Origin: DATBGO01 sp963785765
GTDB lineage: Bacteria; Actinomycetota; Actinomycetes; Streptosporangiales; Streptosporangiaceae
Assembly (NCBI GenBank): GCA_963785765.1
Contig: CAWAWM010000008.1
Location: 930,001-994,000 of the forward strand
Direction: 5' to 3'
DNA length: 64,000 nt
The position numbers and the translations under genes are program-made. The notes below the pieces were generated by a model that had not been told where the DNA came from, searched no databases, and saw only the letters and a list, made by a program, of their open reading frames with translations. Shown here piece by piece: positions 26,550 to 34,470 of this stretch; the first letter of the stretch is position 1, and each line of letters opens with the position of its first letter.

Positions 26550-27521
26550 TCATCCGGCGACTGCCGCCGCGATGTCGAGTGCGCAGCCCCACGACAGCGT
26601 GATGCCCGCGCCGCCATGGCCATAGTTGTGCAGTAGCCGCCGTCCGCCACTCAGGTCCTCGGTTTCCAGCCGGACCGACGGCCGGACCGGGCGCAGCCCG
26701 ACCCGGTGCGCGATGATCTGTGCCCCGGCCAGCCTGGGCTCGATCGCGACGCAACGCCGGACGATCCGTTCCGCGGTCGCCTGGTCGGGCCGCAGGTTCC
26801 AGTCGTCTGGCTGGTGCGTCCCGCCGAGGACCACGGTGTCCCGGTGCGGGAACACGTAGCTGAGGTCATCGGGCTCGTCACCGGCTCCGACGAAGAAGTC
26901 GCTGATGCCTGGATTGACGACCACCACGACCTGGCCGCGCACCGGCGTAACGGTCGGATCGGGCACCATCTGGTGCGCCCCGATCCCCGAGCAATTCACG
27001 ATGACCCCGGCGTTGGTCTGCTCGATCGCCTCGGACAGCGAGCCGAACCGGCCGTCCTCGCTGACCTCCCCGCCGGCCTGCCGCAGCCGGTCGAGCAGGT
27101 AGCCGAGATAGCCGGGCATGTCGACGACCGGAGCGGTCAGTTCCCACCCGGCCGCGTAGCCGGCGGGCAGGGCGCCGGCTGGCCGGGGCGGCTGGCCATC
27201 GGCGGAGGCCACCCAGGGGGGCGGCTCCTGCTGCGGCGACCTGGATGCGGTGATGCCAGAAAGCAGCCGCACGCCGGTGGCCGGATCTCCGAGCATGTCC
27301 AGGAACCTGGCCAGCGTGAGATCGGTCCACCTGGCGATCCGATCGTCCCGCCCGACCAGGTGCGCGCCCCACAGCGCCCCAGCCGCCGCTGAGGTGGTGG
27401 CCAGTGGCGGCTCGGCGGTCCGCACCGTGACTTTGAGTCCCTGCTCGGCCAGGCAGATCGCGGAGGTGAGGCCCGATACCCCGGCCCCGATGACCGCAAC
27501 GTCCGGCTCCCCGGTGTTCAT
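26550..27521 (-). CDS. D-amino-acid oxidase family FAD enzyme
   Basis: 323 residues. FAD motif AVIGAGVSGLTSAICLAEQG at the N-terminus, TTSAAAGALWGAHL (DAO family), VVDMPGYLGYL, VNCSGIGA, and the C-terminal HNYGHGGAGITLSWGCA motif typical of DAO. VRPSVRLE provides the substrate-carboxylate Arg. The enzyme oxidatively deaminates D-amino acids to 2-keto acids, ammonia and H2O2; D-aspartate preference cannot be excluded. No peroxisomal-type tail, as expected in bacteria. The ATG at 27521 starts just before the FAD motif. Confidence 0.88.
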   Translation of the reverse strand: MNTGEPDVAVIGAGVSGLTSAICLAEQGLKVTVRTAEPPLATTSAAAGALWGAHLVGRDDRIARWTDLTLARFLDMLGDPATGVRLLSGITASRSPQQEPPPWVASADGQPPRPAGALPAGYAAGWELTAPVVDMPGYLGYLLDRLRQAGGEVSEDGRFGSLSEAIEQTNAGVIVNCSGIGAHQMVPDPTVTPVRGQVVVVVNPGISDFFVGAGDEPDDLSYVFPHRDTVVLGGTHQPDDWNLRPDQATAERIVRRCVAIEPRLAGAQIIAHRVGLRPVRPSVRLETEDLSGGRRLLHNYGHGGAGITLSWGCALDIAAAVAG

Positions 27522-27636
27522 GTTCCGACCGTAACGCGGTGCCCGCGCAGGCCCAGGTCCGCCCGCGGGGATTTCAAAGATTTCGTAACGGGTTTCGGTG
27601 CCGGGCCGGGTTCAGCGGGCAGAATGTCGGTGGGGG

Positions 27637-27652
27637 TCGATAATATGTTCGA
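27637..27652 (+). promoter_or_regulatory. Candidate LexA (SOS) box upstream of the HNH gene
   Basis: TCGATAATATGTTCGA matches the actinobacterial LexA consensus TCGAAC-N4-GTTCGA at 10 of 12 defined positions with the correct 4-base spacer. It lies 53 bases before the GTG of the DUF222-HNH gene. Mycobacterial REP13E12 DUF222-HNH genes are known LexA targets. Two 20-base near-identical direct repeats (27655-27674, 27675-27694) follow it. Confidence 0.5.
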
Positions 27653-27704
27653 AGAACGTCGAGACCTGGCGGGAAACGTCAAGACCTAGCGGGAGGAGTG
27701 GAGC

Positions 27705-29729
27705 GTGCCGCATCGTGACCGGGACGTCAGCTGGCCGGGCTGTCCGGCCAGGTCGGGTCCGGCCAGGTCGGGCGGTCCAGGCAGGTCGGGTCCAGGCAGG
27801 CCGGGCGGTCCAGGCAGGCCAGGCGACCGCGCTGCTGCGGAGGGGTGGCTTGCCGAGCTGACGAACATGGCTTGTCACCAGGTCAGTGGCGGTCCGTCGG
27901 CGGCGCGTGAGGCGCTGGCGGCTGGGTTCGTGCACCGGGACGGAGAGTCTGTCGGACCCGGTTTTGCGGGTGGCGCGGCCTTCGACCGGATGGCGCCGGG
28001 GCCAGGCCTGGCCGGCTTGGCCGCTGATGCCTGGTACGGCCGCCTGGCTGAGCTGTCCGACGATGAGCTGGTAGGGGTGTTGTGCGCGTGGCGGCGGCTG
28101 GGGTCCTGGGCGATGGCCGGCGAGCTGGCCGCGGTCACCGAGCTTGCCCGGCGGCGGCCGGCCCCCGGCCTGAATGAGGACGGGCATCTGGATGAGGAGG
28201 TCGCGGCGGCGCTGACGTTGACGGGGCGGGCGGCGACCCGGCTGACCGGGCTAGCCGCTGGCCTGGCCAGGCTGCCTGGCACGGCTGCAGCGCTGGAGGA
28301 GGGCCGGATTGACGGGCCGCGCGCAGCGGTGATCGCGGATGAGACCTCGGCGCTGGACGATGCGGCGGCGGTGGCCGTCGAAGAGCGGGTGCTAGCGAAG
28401 GCTCCCGGGCAGACGACCGGCCAGTTGCGAGCGGCGTGCCGACGGGCCGCGCTGGCCGCTGACCCGGAGGCCGGGATCCGGCGCCGGCGGAGGGCGGAAA
28501 AGGACGCCCGGGTGCAGGCGTGGCTGGAGACCTCGGGGACCGGGGCGCTGGCCGGGCTGGGCCTGCCGCCGGCCGAGATGATCGCCGCGGACCAGAACAT
28601 CGACGCGGGCGCGCGGTGGCTGAAGGCCCAGGGCGCGGCGGGCACCCTGGAGCAGTTGCGGGCCAAGGTATTCACCGCGAAACTATCCGGCCGGGCCCTG
28701 GCGACCCTGCTCCCCGCCCCCGCAGCAGACCACCCCGCCGCAGATCGCCCCGCCCCAGGCGCAGGCTACCCCGGCACCGCCGGCCCTGGCCTGCCCGGTA
28801 ATGGCCTGCCCGGAGGTGGTCCGCTTGGTGGGCTGGCGGGTAGCGGTCTGCCCGGTAGCGGCCTGCCCGGAGGTGGCCCGCTTGGTGGGCTGGCGGGTGG
28901 CGTCCTGCCCGGGGCCGGGCCGGCTGGGTCTGGCTGGCCTGGCTGGTCAGGATCGGTGAATCTGACGATGCCGCTGACCGCGTGGCTGGGCCTCAGCGGC
29001 CAGCCCGGCGAGGTCGCCGGGCTGGGCGCGCTGGACGCCGGGGCCTGCCGCGACCTGGCTGACCTGCTGGCCCGGCACCCGGCCACCCGGTGGTGCATCA
29101 CCGTGACCGGGGTCGGCGGTCGCGCCGTAGCACATGGCTGCGCCCGCGCCGGTCCCGGTTCCGGTTCCGACCCACCCCACCGCTGGCCGCCCCGCGGCGC
29201 GGGCCCCGCGCCACCCGGCACCGGGCCACCCGGCACCGCGCCACCCGGCGGCAAGGCGGTGGGCGGCGGGCTGACCGACGGCAGGCTGACCGACGGCAGG
29301 CTGTCGGGCGCGGGACCGCCGGGCGCGGGACCGCCGGGCGCGGGACCGGCGAGCATCGGGCAGATCACCTGGCTGGCCCAGGTCAGGATCTGCGGCCTGG
29401 AGACCGGTACCGGGACCTGCACACATACCAGGGAAACTCGCGGGTACCGGCCCTCAGAAACATTGCGGCACCTGATCAAAATCCGGGACCGCAGGTGCTC
29501 CTTCCCCGGCTGCCGCCGTCCCGCAGCCCGCTGCGACGACGACCACACCATCGGCTACGACCAAGGCGGCCGCACCTGTGAATGCAACCTCGCGCCGCTC
29601 TGCCGCCACCACCACCGCACCAAGCAAGCCGCCGGCTGGCAACTCACCCAGCCAACCCCAGGCACCCTCACCTGGACCCTGCCCCACGGTCGCAGCTACA
29701 CCACCACACCCGGCCTTTATCCTGACTAA
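27705..29729 (+). CDS. DUF222 and HNH endonuclease domain protein
   Basis: 674 residues. The GTG start has a strong GGAGGAG site. Order: a Gly/Pro/Arg-rich N-terminus (about 7-42), a DUF222 helical domain (about 60-330), a Gly/Leu/Pro-rich repeat linker (about 350-420), a conserved middle, another Pro/Gly linker (about 500-560), and a C-terminal HNH nuclease (CSFPGCRRP...DDDHTIGYDQGG...NLAPLCRHHHRTK) with two zinc-type Cys pairs. It is probably a DNA-acting member of the REP13E12-type family; its biological role is unsettled. The linkers are encoded by repetitive DNA (27745-27830, 28790-28930). An SOS-like box upstream suggests DNA-damage control. Confidence 0.85.
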   Translation: MPHRDRDVSWPGCPARSGPARSGGPGRSGPGRPGGPGRPGDRAAAEGWLAELTNMACHQVSGGPSAAREALAAGFVHRDGESVGPGFAGGAAFDRMAPGPGLAGLAADAWYGRLAELSDDELVGVLCAWRRLGSWAMAGELAAVTELARRRPAPGLNEDGHLDEEVAAALTLTGRAATRLTGLAAGLARLPGTAAALEEGRIDGPRAAVIADETSALDDAAAVAVEERVLAKAPGQTTGQLRAACRRAALAADPEAGIRRRRRAEKDARVQAWLETSGTGALAGLGLPPAEMIAADQNIDAGARWLKAQGAAGTLEQLRAKVFTAKLSGRALATLLPAPAADHPAADRPAPGAGYPGTAGPGLPGNGLPGGGPLGGLAGSGLPGSGLPGGGPLGGLAGGVLPGAGPAGSGWPGWSGSVNLTMPLTAWLGLSGQPGEVAGLGALDAGACRDLADLLARHPATRWCITVTGVGGRAVAHGCARAGPGSGSDPPHRWPPRGAGPAPPGTGPPGTAPPGGKAVGGGLTDGRLTDGRLSGAGPPGAGPPGAGPASIGQITWLAQVRICGLETGTGTCTHTRETRGYRPSETLRHLIKIRDRRCSFPGCRRPAARCDDDHTIGYDQGGRTCECNLAPLCRHHHRTKQAAGWQLTQPTPGTLTWTLPHGRSYTTTPGLYPD

Positions 29730-29815
29730 CCTAACTGTCCTGGTTCCGAACTGCCCGGTCCGGTCCGCGGGCGAGCGAGTCGGCGCCGGTGCGTCCGCAC
29801 TCGTAGGCTGTAGAA

Positions 29816-30226
29816 GTGCTTCGGTTCCGGGCTGGCCAGCCCGCAGATGTGGAATTGGTGCTGCAGCTCTGGGTTGAGTCCGAGGCCGAGAGCACCCACA
29901 CCGACAACCCCGAGAGCCTGAGCGCACTGCTGACTCATAATCCCGGGGCATTGATCGTGGCTGAGATCGGCGACCGCATCGTGGGCTCCGTGATTGCGGC
30001 CTGGGACGGCTGGCGCGGGTCGGTCTACCGGCTGGCGGTCTCGCCGTCCCACCGCCGCCAGGGGCTTGCGGATCAGCTGTTGCTTCGCGCCGAGGAGCGC
30101 CTGGCCGAGCTTGGCGCGGTCCGGCTTCAGGCGATAGTTGTCGAGTCGGACCCGCCCGCCGTCGGCTTCTGGCGGAACTCCGGATGGGAGCAGCAGATCA
30201 AGCGCCTGCGCTTCGTCAAGGGCTGA
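29816..30226 (+). CDS. GNAT family N-acetyltransferase
   Basis: 136 residues. Acetyl-CoA-binding motif A is VYRLAVSPSHRRQGLADQLL with the RRQGLA loop. Motif B is AIVVESDPPAVGFWRNSGW. The substrate, an amine of a small molecule or protein, is unknown. GTG start at 29816; no clear ribosome site, so a leaderless message is possible. It follows the HNH gene by 86 bases. Confidence 0.8.
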   Translation: MLRFRAGQPADVELVLQLWVESEAESTHTDNPESLSALLTHNPGALIVAEIGDRIVGSVIAAWDGWRGSVYRLAVSPSHRRQGLADQLLLRAEERLAELGAVRLQAIVVESDPPAVGFWRNSGWEQQIKRLRFVKG

Positions 30227-30299
30227 CGCCGACCCGCGACGCCAGAGGTCCGCGGCCACGCATGCCGGTGCGTCTTAGGGGAGCCGGTGCCTGTTGCGA

Positions 30300-30520
30300 A
30301 CCAAGCGTGTCCCTAAAGGCACCCGCGAGGCTGGCCACCGTGTCCCGCAACCGGCTCACCTCGGTACCGGCCACGAGTAGTGCTCGGGACGCGCTGGGCA
30401 TGACCCGATCCGGGCAGGCGGCAAACACCTCGGCGACGTCTTGCGGAGTTGCGCCCTGCGCGCCCACGCCTGGGGCCAGGAACAGAGCGCGAGCCACGAA
30501 TGAATCCATGGCGCCCAGAC
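30300..30520 (-). pseudogene. Relic of the 3' end of orotidine 5'-phosphate decarboxylase (pyrF)
   Basis: About 72 codons on the minus strand match the C-terminus of the actinobacterial type of OMP decarboxylase: LAPGVGAQGATPQDV, CPDRVMPSASRALL, then a helix SRLRDTVASLAGAFRD. The barrel core, including the catalytic Lys/Asp set, is absent. Upstream of about 30520 the frame has no similarity to PyrF. An ATG at 30509 could start a short peptide, but I regard it as non-functional. The intact pyrF must lie elsewhere. The rest of the gap 30227-30711 shows no gene I can support. Confidence 0.55.
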
Positions 30521-30711
30521 CGATGTACGGGGTTGTCCGCCCCTTGACCCGGCGACCGCTTACACGGGATAGGCGCCTACGAGGAATTGACCATAGACCA
30601 GGCGACCGGATAGGCAAAGACCAATGTGACGGCCCGCGAGTAGGCCCAAGCCCACCACGACTGTGGGTTCTGGCCCATGGCGCGCCGTCCCGGAGGTCGA
30701 GCGTGAGGTGA

Positions 30712-30972
30712 TCAGTCGGAAGATGCTGCCAGGCCACAGCAAATGAGCGCCAGCGTCCCGATGCCCCAAAAAATTCCGACGATAAGCCAACCGAGCCGTT
30801 GGCTGTGGGTGGGGCCATCTATACCGTTGTAGATCAGCAGGGCGGCGATCAGGCCCGCAGGGATCGAAGATAACAGGCATACCCCCTTAAGTCCCCAAAT
30901 CCCCTCCACAGCCTTGCTAAGGCCATCAAAGAGACTCGAAATGTCATCACCGCTGTCATCAAGCTTCGCCAT
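30712..30972 (-). CDS. Small two-helix membrane protein, hypothetical
   Basis: 86 residues. A short acidic N-terminus (MAKLDDSGDDISS) precedes two predicted membrane helices (about residues 31-50 and 60-82). It has a good ribosome site (GGGAGGGG, 2-3 bases before the ATG). Base composition here is clearly lower in G+C than in neighbouring genes, with AT-rich codons, so recent acquisition is possible. No recognised family or function. Confidence 0.55.
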   Translation of the reverse strand: MAKLDDSGDDISSLFDGLSKAVEGIWGLKGVCLLSSIPAGLIAALLIYNGIDGPTHSQRLGWLIVGIFWGIGTLALICCGLAASSD

Positions 30973-31259
30973 CGCCCCTCCCGTGAAATTAACGTTGGCT
31001 GTAGCACACAGCTGCCCCTATTGAGGATGCGCCTTCTATTACAGGCGTGCAAGGGAAGGCGCGTTGAGAGGGCGGCGGCGGTGCGCGACGATCCGACGGC
31101 AAGACCCTTGGGATAAAGAGATGGGCAGGCGGCAGGCGGCGAGGTTGACTCGAATGGCCGGCCGATATGGTTGACTGCGGCCTGGTCGCGGAACATCTTA
31201 TGCAGCCCGGCCAGCAGCGCGGTGGCGCATCGTGCGTGCCCCCCAGGTCCAGGACGAAG
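30973..31259. other. Intergenic stretch without a supported gene
   Basis: 287 bases between the small membrane protein and the sirtuin. The first part is relatively AT-rich and should hold the promoter of the 30712 gene. A minus-strand frame near 31170-31230 encodes a short hydrophobic run ending in LHKMFRDQAA that may be a gene remnant. I could not assign it. Confidence 0.4.
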
Positions 31260-32045
31260 CTACGTTAAGGCACCGAGCAGCTGCTCGGCGAGCTGGGGTA
31301 CCACCGTCCCGATCGGCTCGCGGATCACTGCGGTGGCGGCCCCGTCGTACGGAGTGCGATCGCGGTTAACGATCACCAGTCCTGCGCCGGTCCGGGCGGC
31401 GATCGCGCAGAGCGACGCCGCAGGCTCGACCGTCAGCGTGCTGCCGATCGCCAGCAGCAGATCGCAGCTTGCGGCGGCGATGGCAGCGCGCCGGTACACG
31501 GCGGGCTCCAGGGCCTGGCCGAACATGACCGTTGCCGACTTGAGTATCCCGCCGCACCGCGCGCATCGCGGGTCGTCCTCACCTGACCGCACCCGGGCCA
31601 GCGCGTCAGCCATCGTGCCGCGGTCGCCGCAGCCGGTACAGACCACATCAAACATGGTTCCGTGCAGCTCGACGACCCGTTCCGCGGGAGTGCCCGCGCG
31701 CAGGTGCAGGCCGTCGATGTTCTGGGTGACCACCTGGGTGTCGATCTTCGAGTGGGCCAGCTTGGCGAGCGCCTCATGCGCCGCGTTGGGCTGGGCGGCC
31801 CAGGCTGGATGCTTCAGCCTGGCCTGCCACGAGCGGCGCCGCAGCGCGGGATCGGCCATGTAAGCCTGATAGGTGGACAGCTTCTCGGCATCCGGGTTGC
31901 GCGTCCACACGCCCTGCGGCCCGCGGAAGTCAGGAATGCCCGAGTCCGTCGAGATCCCGGCCCCGGTCAGCACCACGAGGCGGCTGACCCCGCATGCCCA
32001 GGCGGGGGCATCGGCAGGACCGGTGCTCGCTAGGTCCGGCGGCAT
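31260..32045 (-). CDS. NAD-dependent protein deacylase, Sir2 family
   Basis: 261-residue sirtuin. NAD-binding GAGISTDSGIPDFRG, the QNIDGLH motif, the catalytic His in ELHGTMFDVVC, a zinc ribbon (CTGC...CARC), then AIGSTLTVEPAA and VIVNRD. It removes acyl groups from Lys using NAD and yields nicotinamide and O-acyl-ADP-ribose. The ATG at 32045 is the likely start; a GTG at 32090 would add 15 residues. It is divergent from the winged-helix regulator at 32245. Confidence 0.9.
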   Translation of the reverse strand: MPPDLASTGPADAPAWACGVSRLVVLTGAGISTDSGIPDFRGPQGVWTRNPDAEKLSTYQAYMADPALRRRSWQARLKHPAWAAQPNAAHEALAKLAHSKIDTQVVTQNIDGLHLRAGTPAERVVELHGTMFDVVCTGCGDRGTMADALARVRSGEDDPRCARCGGILKSATVMFGQALEPAVYRRAAIAAASCDLLLAIGSTLTVEPAASLCAIAARTGAGLVIVNRDRTPYDGAATAVIREPIGTVVPQLAEQLLGALT

Positions 32046-32149
32046 GGTGACGAAACGCTGCGCATGGGCATCTGGGCCGAGGATACCCACGGCGCACGAA
32101 TCGAGCGACCACGACCGCGCTAGGGCGCTGAGCGCGGTGGTTCACCGGA

Positions 32150-32220
32150 TCTTCCATGCACATCCACTTGCTTGACAAAAGTACTGGGCTATACAAACTT
32201 ATTGCTAACGGTGTAAGCCA
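32150..32220. promoter_or_regulatory. AT-rich divergent promoter region
   Basis: The gap between the sirtuin and the winged-helix gene holds a distinctly AT-rich stretch with TTGACA at 32174 and TATACA 12 bases later. TTGCTT plus 16 bases plus TATACA is the better-spaced promoter reading for the rightward gene. This is a sequence-only guess. Confidence 0.3.
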
Positions 32221-32244
32221 TTGGGACGGGTGCCGGAGGCAGCC

Positions 32245-32772
32245 ATGAGCGAAGCAGCACAACGGCTCGGAGCGGCGGCAGAACCGGGTGGTCTCCCCGT
32301 GACCGCTGCCGGTGACGCAGTTGCCGGTGACGCAGCGGCGGGTGACACGGTTGCCGGTGACACAGCTGCCGGTGACACAGCTGCCGGTGACACAGGGGCG
32401 AGTGACACAGCTGCCGGTGACACAGCGGCGGGTGACACAGTTGCCGGCGCTGGCCGGGAGACGCATCCGACCAACGGCATCGATGACCGGGTTCACCAGC
32501 GCCATCGGCTCGGCATCCTGACGATCACCGCGGAGGCGCAGCGCGCCGACTTCGGGTATCTGCGGGACGCGCTCAACCTGACGCCTGGCAACCTGTCCAA
32601 GCACCTGAGCGTGCTGGAGGAGGCCGGCCTGGTCCAGGTGGAAAAGGGCTACGAGGGACGCCGCCCCAGGACCTGGCTGCGAATCACCGGGCCGGGCCGG
32701 GACGCGCTGGCCGCCGAACTGGCCAGCCTCACCGAGCTGGTGCGCAGGAGCGGGGCGGCCGGCCGCCGCTAG
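32245..32772 (+). CDS. Winged-helix (MarR/ArsR-like) regulator with pentapeptide-repeat N-terminus
   Basis: 175 residues from the ATG at 32245, which has a GGAGG site 5 bases upstream. The C-terminal 100 residues are a winged helix: RHRLGILTITAEAQRADFGYLRDALNLTPGNLSKHLSVLEEAGLVQVEKGYEG in short motifs, with LTPGNLSKHL as the recognition helix. This group (PF13601-type) usually consists of only that domain. Residues about 22-66 are nine tandem A-G-D-T-A type pentapeptides encoded by a 15-bp repeat. The repeat is likely disordered. The target is unknown; the divergent sirtuin is a candidate. Confidence 0.75.
   Translation: MSEAAQRLGAAAEPGGLPVTAAGDAVAGDAAAGDTVAGDTAAGDTAAGDTGASDTAAGDTAAGDTVAGAGRETHPTNGIDDRVHQRHRLGILTITAEAQRADFGYLRDALNLTPGNLSKHLSVLEEAGLVQVEKGYEGRRPRTWLRITGPGRDALAAELASLTELVRRSGAAGRR
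32308..32442 (+). repeat. 15-bp coding tandem repeat (nine units)
   Basis: Nine in-frame 15-base units close to GCCGGTGACACAGCT, encoding AGD(T/A)x pentapeptides in the regulator at 32245. Units vary at a few positions. Because the unit is a multiple of 3, gain or loss of copies keeps the frame. Confidence 0.9.
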
Positions 32773-32839
32773 GCATCGCTGGTCTCGGTTTGGCCACGAA
32801 TGCTGGTGAAGGTTGCGATGAGCACCCACATGCCCTGAA

Positions 32840-32848
32840 TCTGAATTC
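32840..32848 (+). promoter_or_regulatory. Possible TetR half-site upstream of livG
   Basis: TCTGAATTC at 32840-32848 equals the central nine bases of one strand of the palindrome at 37823-37844 next to the TetR gene. It lies 42 bases before the livG ATG. GAATTC is rare in such GC-rich DNA, which makes the shared core notable, but the flanks do not match. Confidence 0.3.
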
Positions 32849-32889
32849 ACTGTGCGGCAGTGCAGCGTCCCGGAGCAAGGGATCACCCG

Positions 32890-33747
32890 ATGAATGATGG
32901 TTCATTGGACGTCCAGGGAGTCACTGTCCGTTTCGGCGGGCTTACCGCGCTCGATGATGTCTCGCTCACCGCGGCTCCGCGTCAGGTCACCGGCATCATA
33001 GGCCCGAACGGGGCGGGCAAGACCACATTGCTCAATGTGCTGTGCGGATTCGTCAAGCCGGATACCGGCACCATCCAGTTCGGCGGCCGGGAAGTGACCG
33101 GCCTGCGTCCGCACCGCCTGGCCCGCCTCGGAATCGCCCGCACGCTGCAGGGGGTCGGTCTGTTCAGCGGGCTGTCGGCGGTCGAGAACGTGATGGTCGG
33201 CGCGTCCAGCCAGGCGCGCGCCGGGTTCTGGACCGCGCTGTTCGGGCTGCCCTGGTCGGACCGGGACGAGCGGATGCTGCGGGACCAGGCCCTGCAGGCG
33301 CTCGACCAGGTAGGCGCGGCGGACCTGGCCGACAGCAAGCCGGAAACGCTGGCCTACGGCTTGCGCAAGCGAGTGGCGCTGGCCCGGGCGCTGGCGGCCA
33401 GGCCGCGGTTGCTGCTGCTCGACGAGCCGGCCAGTGGCCTGTCCGAGGCCGAGCTGCCCGAAGTGGGCGAGCTGATCGAGAAGCTGGCCGAAGACGTCAG
33501 CGTGGTGGTGATCGAGCACCGGATGGACCTGATGATGTCGGTCTGCAAGACGATCACGGTGCTGGACTTCGGGAAGGTGATCGCCGTCGGCACGCCCGCG
33601 CAAGTCCAGGCCGACCCGGCCGTCACCGCCGCCTACCTCGGCCTGGATCAGAACGCGGTCGATGGCAAGACCGGCCCTGCGGGCCAGGACGCGGTCGATG
33701 GCAAGACCGGCCCTGCGGGCCAGGACGCGGAGCCCGGCGATGAGTGA
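32890..33747 (+). CDS. livG: Branched-chain-type ABC transporter ATP-binding protein LivG
   Basis: 285-residue ABC ATPase. Walker A GPNGAGKTT (about 38-46), the LivG-type TLQGVGLFSGLSAVENVMVG, a degenerate signature (LAYGLRKRVALARAL instead of LSGGQ), Walker B LLLLDEPASGL and the H-loop VVIEHRMD. It energises the permeases LivH and LivM. The C-terminal tail carries two identical 12-residue copies encoded by a 36-bp repeat. The ATG overlaps no other gene, so this heads the operon. The stop TGA overlaps livF by 8 bases. Confidence 0.9.
   Translation: MNDGSLDVQGVTVRFGGLTALDDVSLTAAPRQVTGIIGPNGAGKTTLLNVLCGFVKPDTGTIQFGGREVTGLRPHRLARLGIARTLQGVGLFSGLSAVENVMVGASSQARAGFWTALFGLPWSDRDERMLRDQALQALDQVGAADLADSKPETLAYGLRKRVALARALAARPRLLLLDEPASGLSEAELPEVGELIEKLAEDVSVVVIEHRMDLMMSVCKTITVLDFGKVIAVGTPAQVQADPAVTAAYLGLDQNAVDGKTGPAGQDAVDGKTGPAGQDAEPGDE
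33655..33726 (+). repeat. 36-bp perfect direct repeat in the livG 3' end
   Basis: Two identical adjacent 36-base copies (33655-33690 and 33691-33726), encoding AVDGKTGPAGQD twice at the C-terminus of LivG. Perfect identity points to a recent duplication. Confidence 0.95.
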
Positions 33748-34459
33748 CGGGGCCGTGCTGGACATCCGGGACATCGTGGCCGGTTACGGCGGCGGGCCGG
33801 TGCTCGACGGCCTGTCGATCTCGGTGCGGGCGGGCACCATCACCGCGGTTCTGGGCGCCAACGGGGCCGGCAAGACCACGCTGCTGCGGACCATCAGCGG
33901 GTTCGTCAGGCCGCGGCGCGGGCGCATCGAAGTCGGCGGGGTGAACCTGGCCAGGCGGCGTCCCGAGGAGATCGCCCGGGCGGGTGTCGCGCACGTGCCC
34001 GAGGGCCAGGGCGTGATCACCGAGCTCACCATCGAGGAGAACCTGCGGCTGGGCGCGCTCATCCGGCCCAGCGCGGACCGGGCGGCCGCGCTGACCGGGA
34101 CCTACGAGCGATTCGCGCTGCTGGCCGACCGGCGGCGGCGGCTGGCGGGCACCCTGTCCGGCGGTGAGCGGCAGATCCTGGTCATCGCCCGCGCGCTGAT
34201 GGCGGCGCCGCAGGTGCTGCTGCTCGATGAGCCGTCGCTCGGGCTGGCGCCGCGGATCGTCGCCCAGATCATGAACCTGGTCCGGCAGCTCCGCGATGAC
34301 TCGGGCCTGACCGTGCTGCTGGTGGAGCAGAACGCGCGCAGCGCGCTCGGCATCGCCGACCGCGGGATCGTGCTCAACCTCGGCAAGATCGCGGCGGACG
34401 AGGATGCCGCCAACCTGGCCGCCGACGTGTCGCTGCGCCGGCACTATCTGGGCTTCTAG
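33740..34459 (+). CDS. livF: Branched-chain-type ABC transporter ATP-binding protein LivF
   Basis: 239-residue ABC ATPase. Walker A GANGAGKTT, AHVPEGQGVITELTIEENL (a LivF hallmark), signature LSGGERQIL, Walker B LLLLDEPSLGLAP and H-loop equivalent LLVEQNAR. Pairs with LivG to drive the importer. The ATG at 33740 lies within the livG end and is the family start (MSDGAVLDIRDI). livH follows 11 bases after the stop. Confidence 0.92.
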   Translation: MSDGAVLDIRDIVAGYGGGPVLDGLSISVRAGTITAVLGANGAGKTTLLRTISGFVRPRRGRIEVGGVNLARRRPEEIARAGVAHVPEGQGVITELTIEENLRLGALIRPSADRAAALTGTYERFALLADRRRRLAGTLSGGERQILVIARALMAAPQVLLLDEPSLGLAPRIVAQIMNLVRQLRDDSGLTVLLVEQNARSALGIADRGIVLNLGKIAADEDAANLAADVSLRRHYLGF

Positions 34460-34470
34460 GGGGAGGGCTG

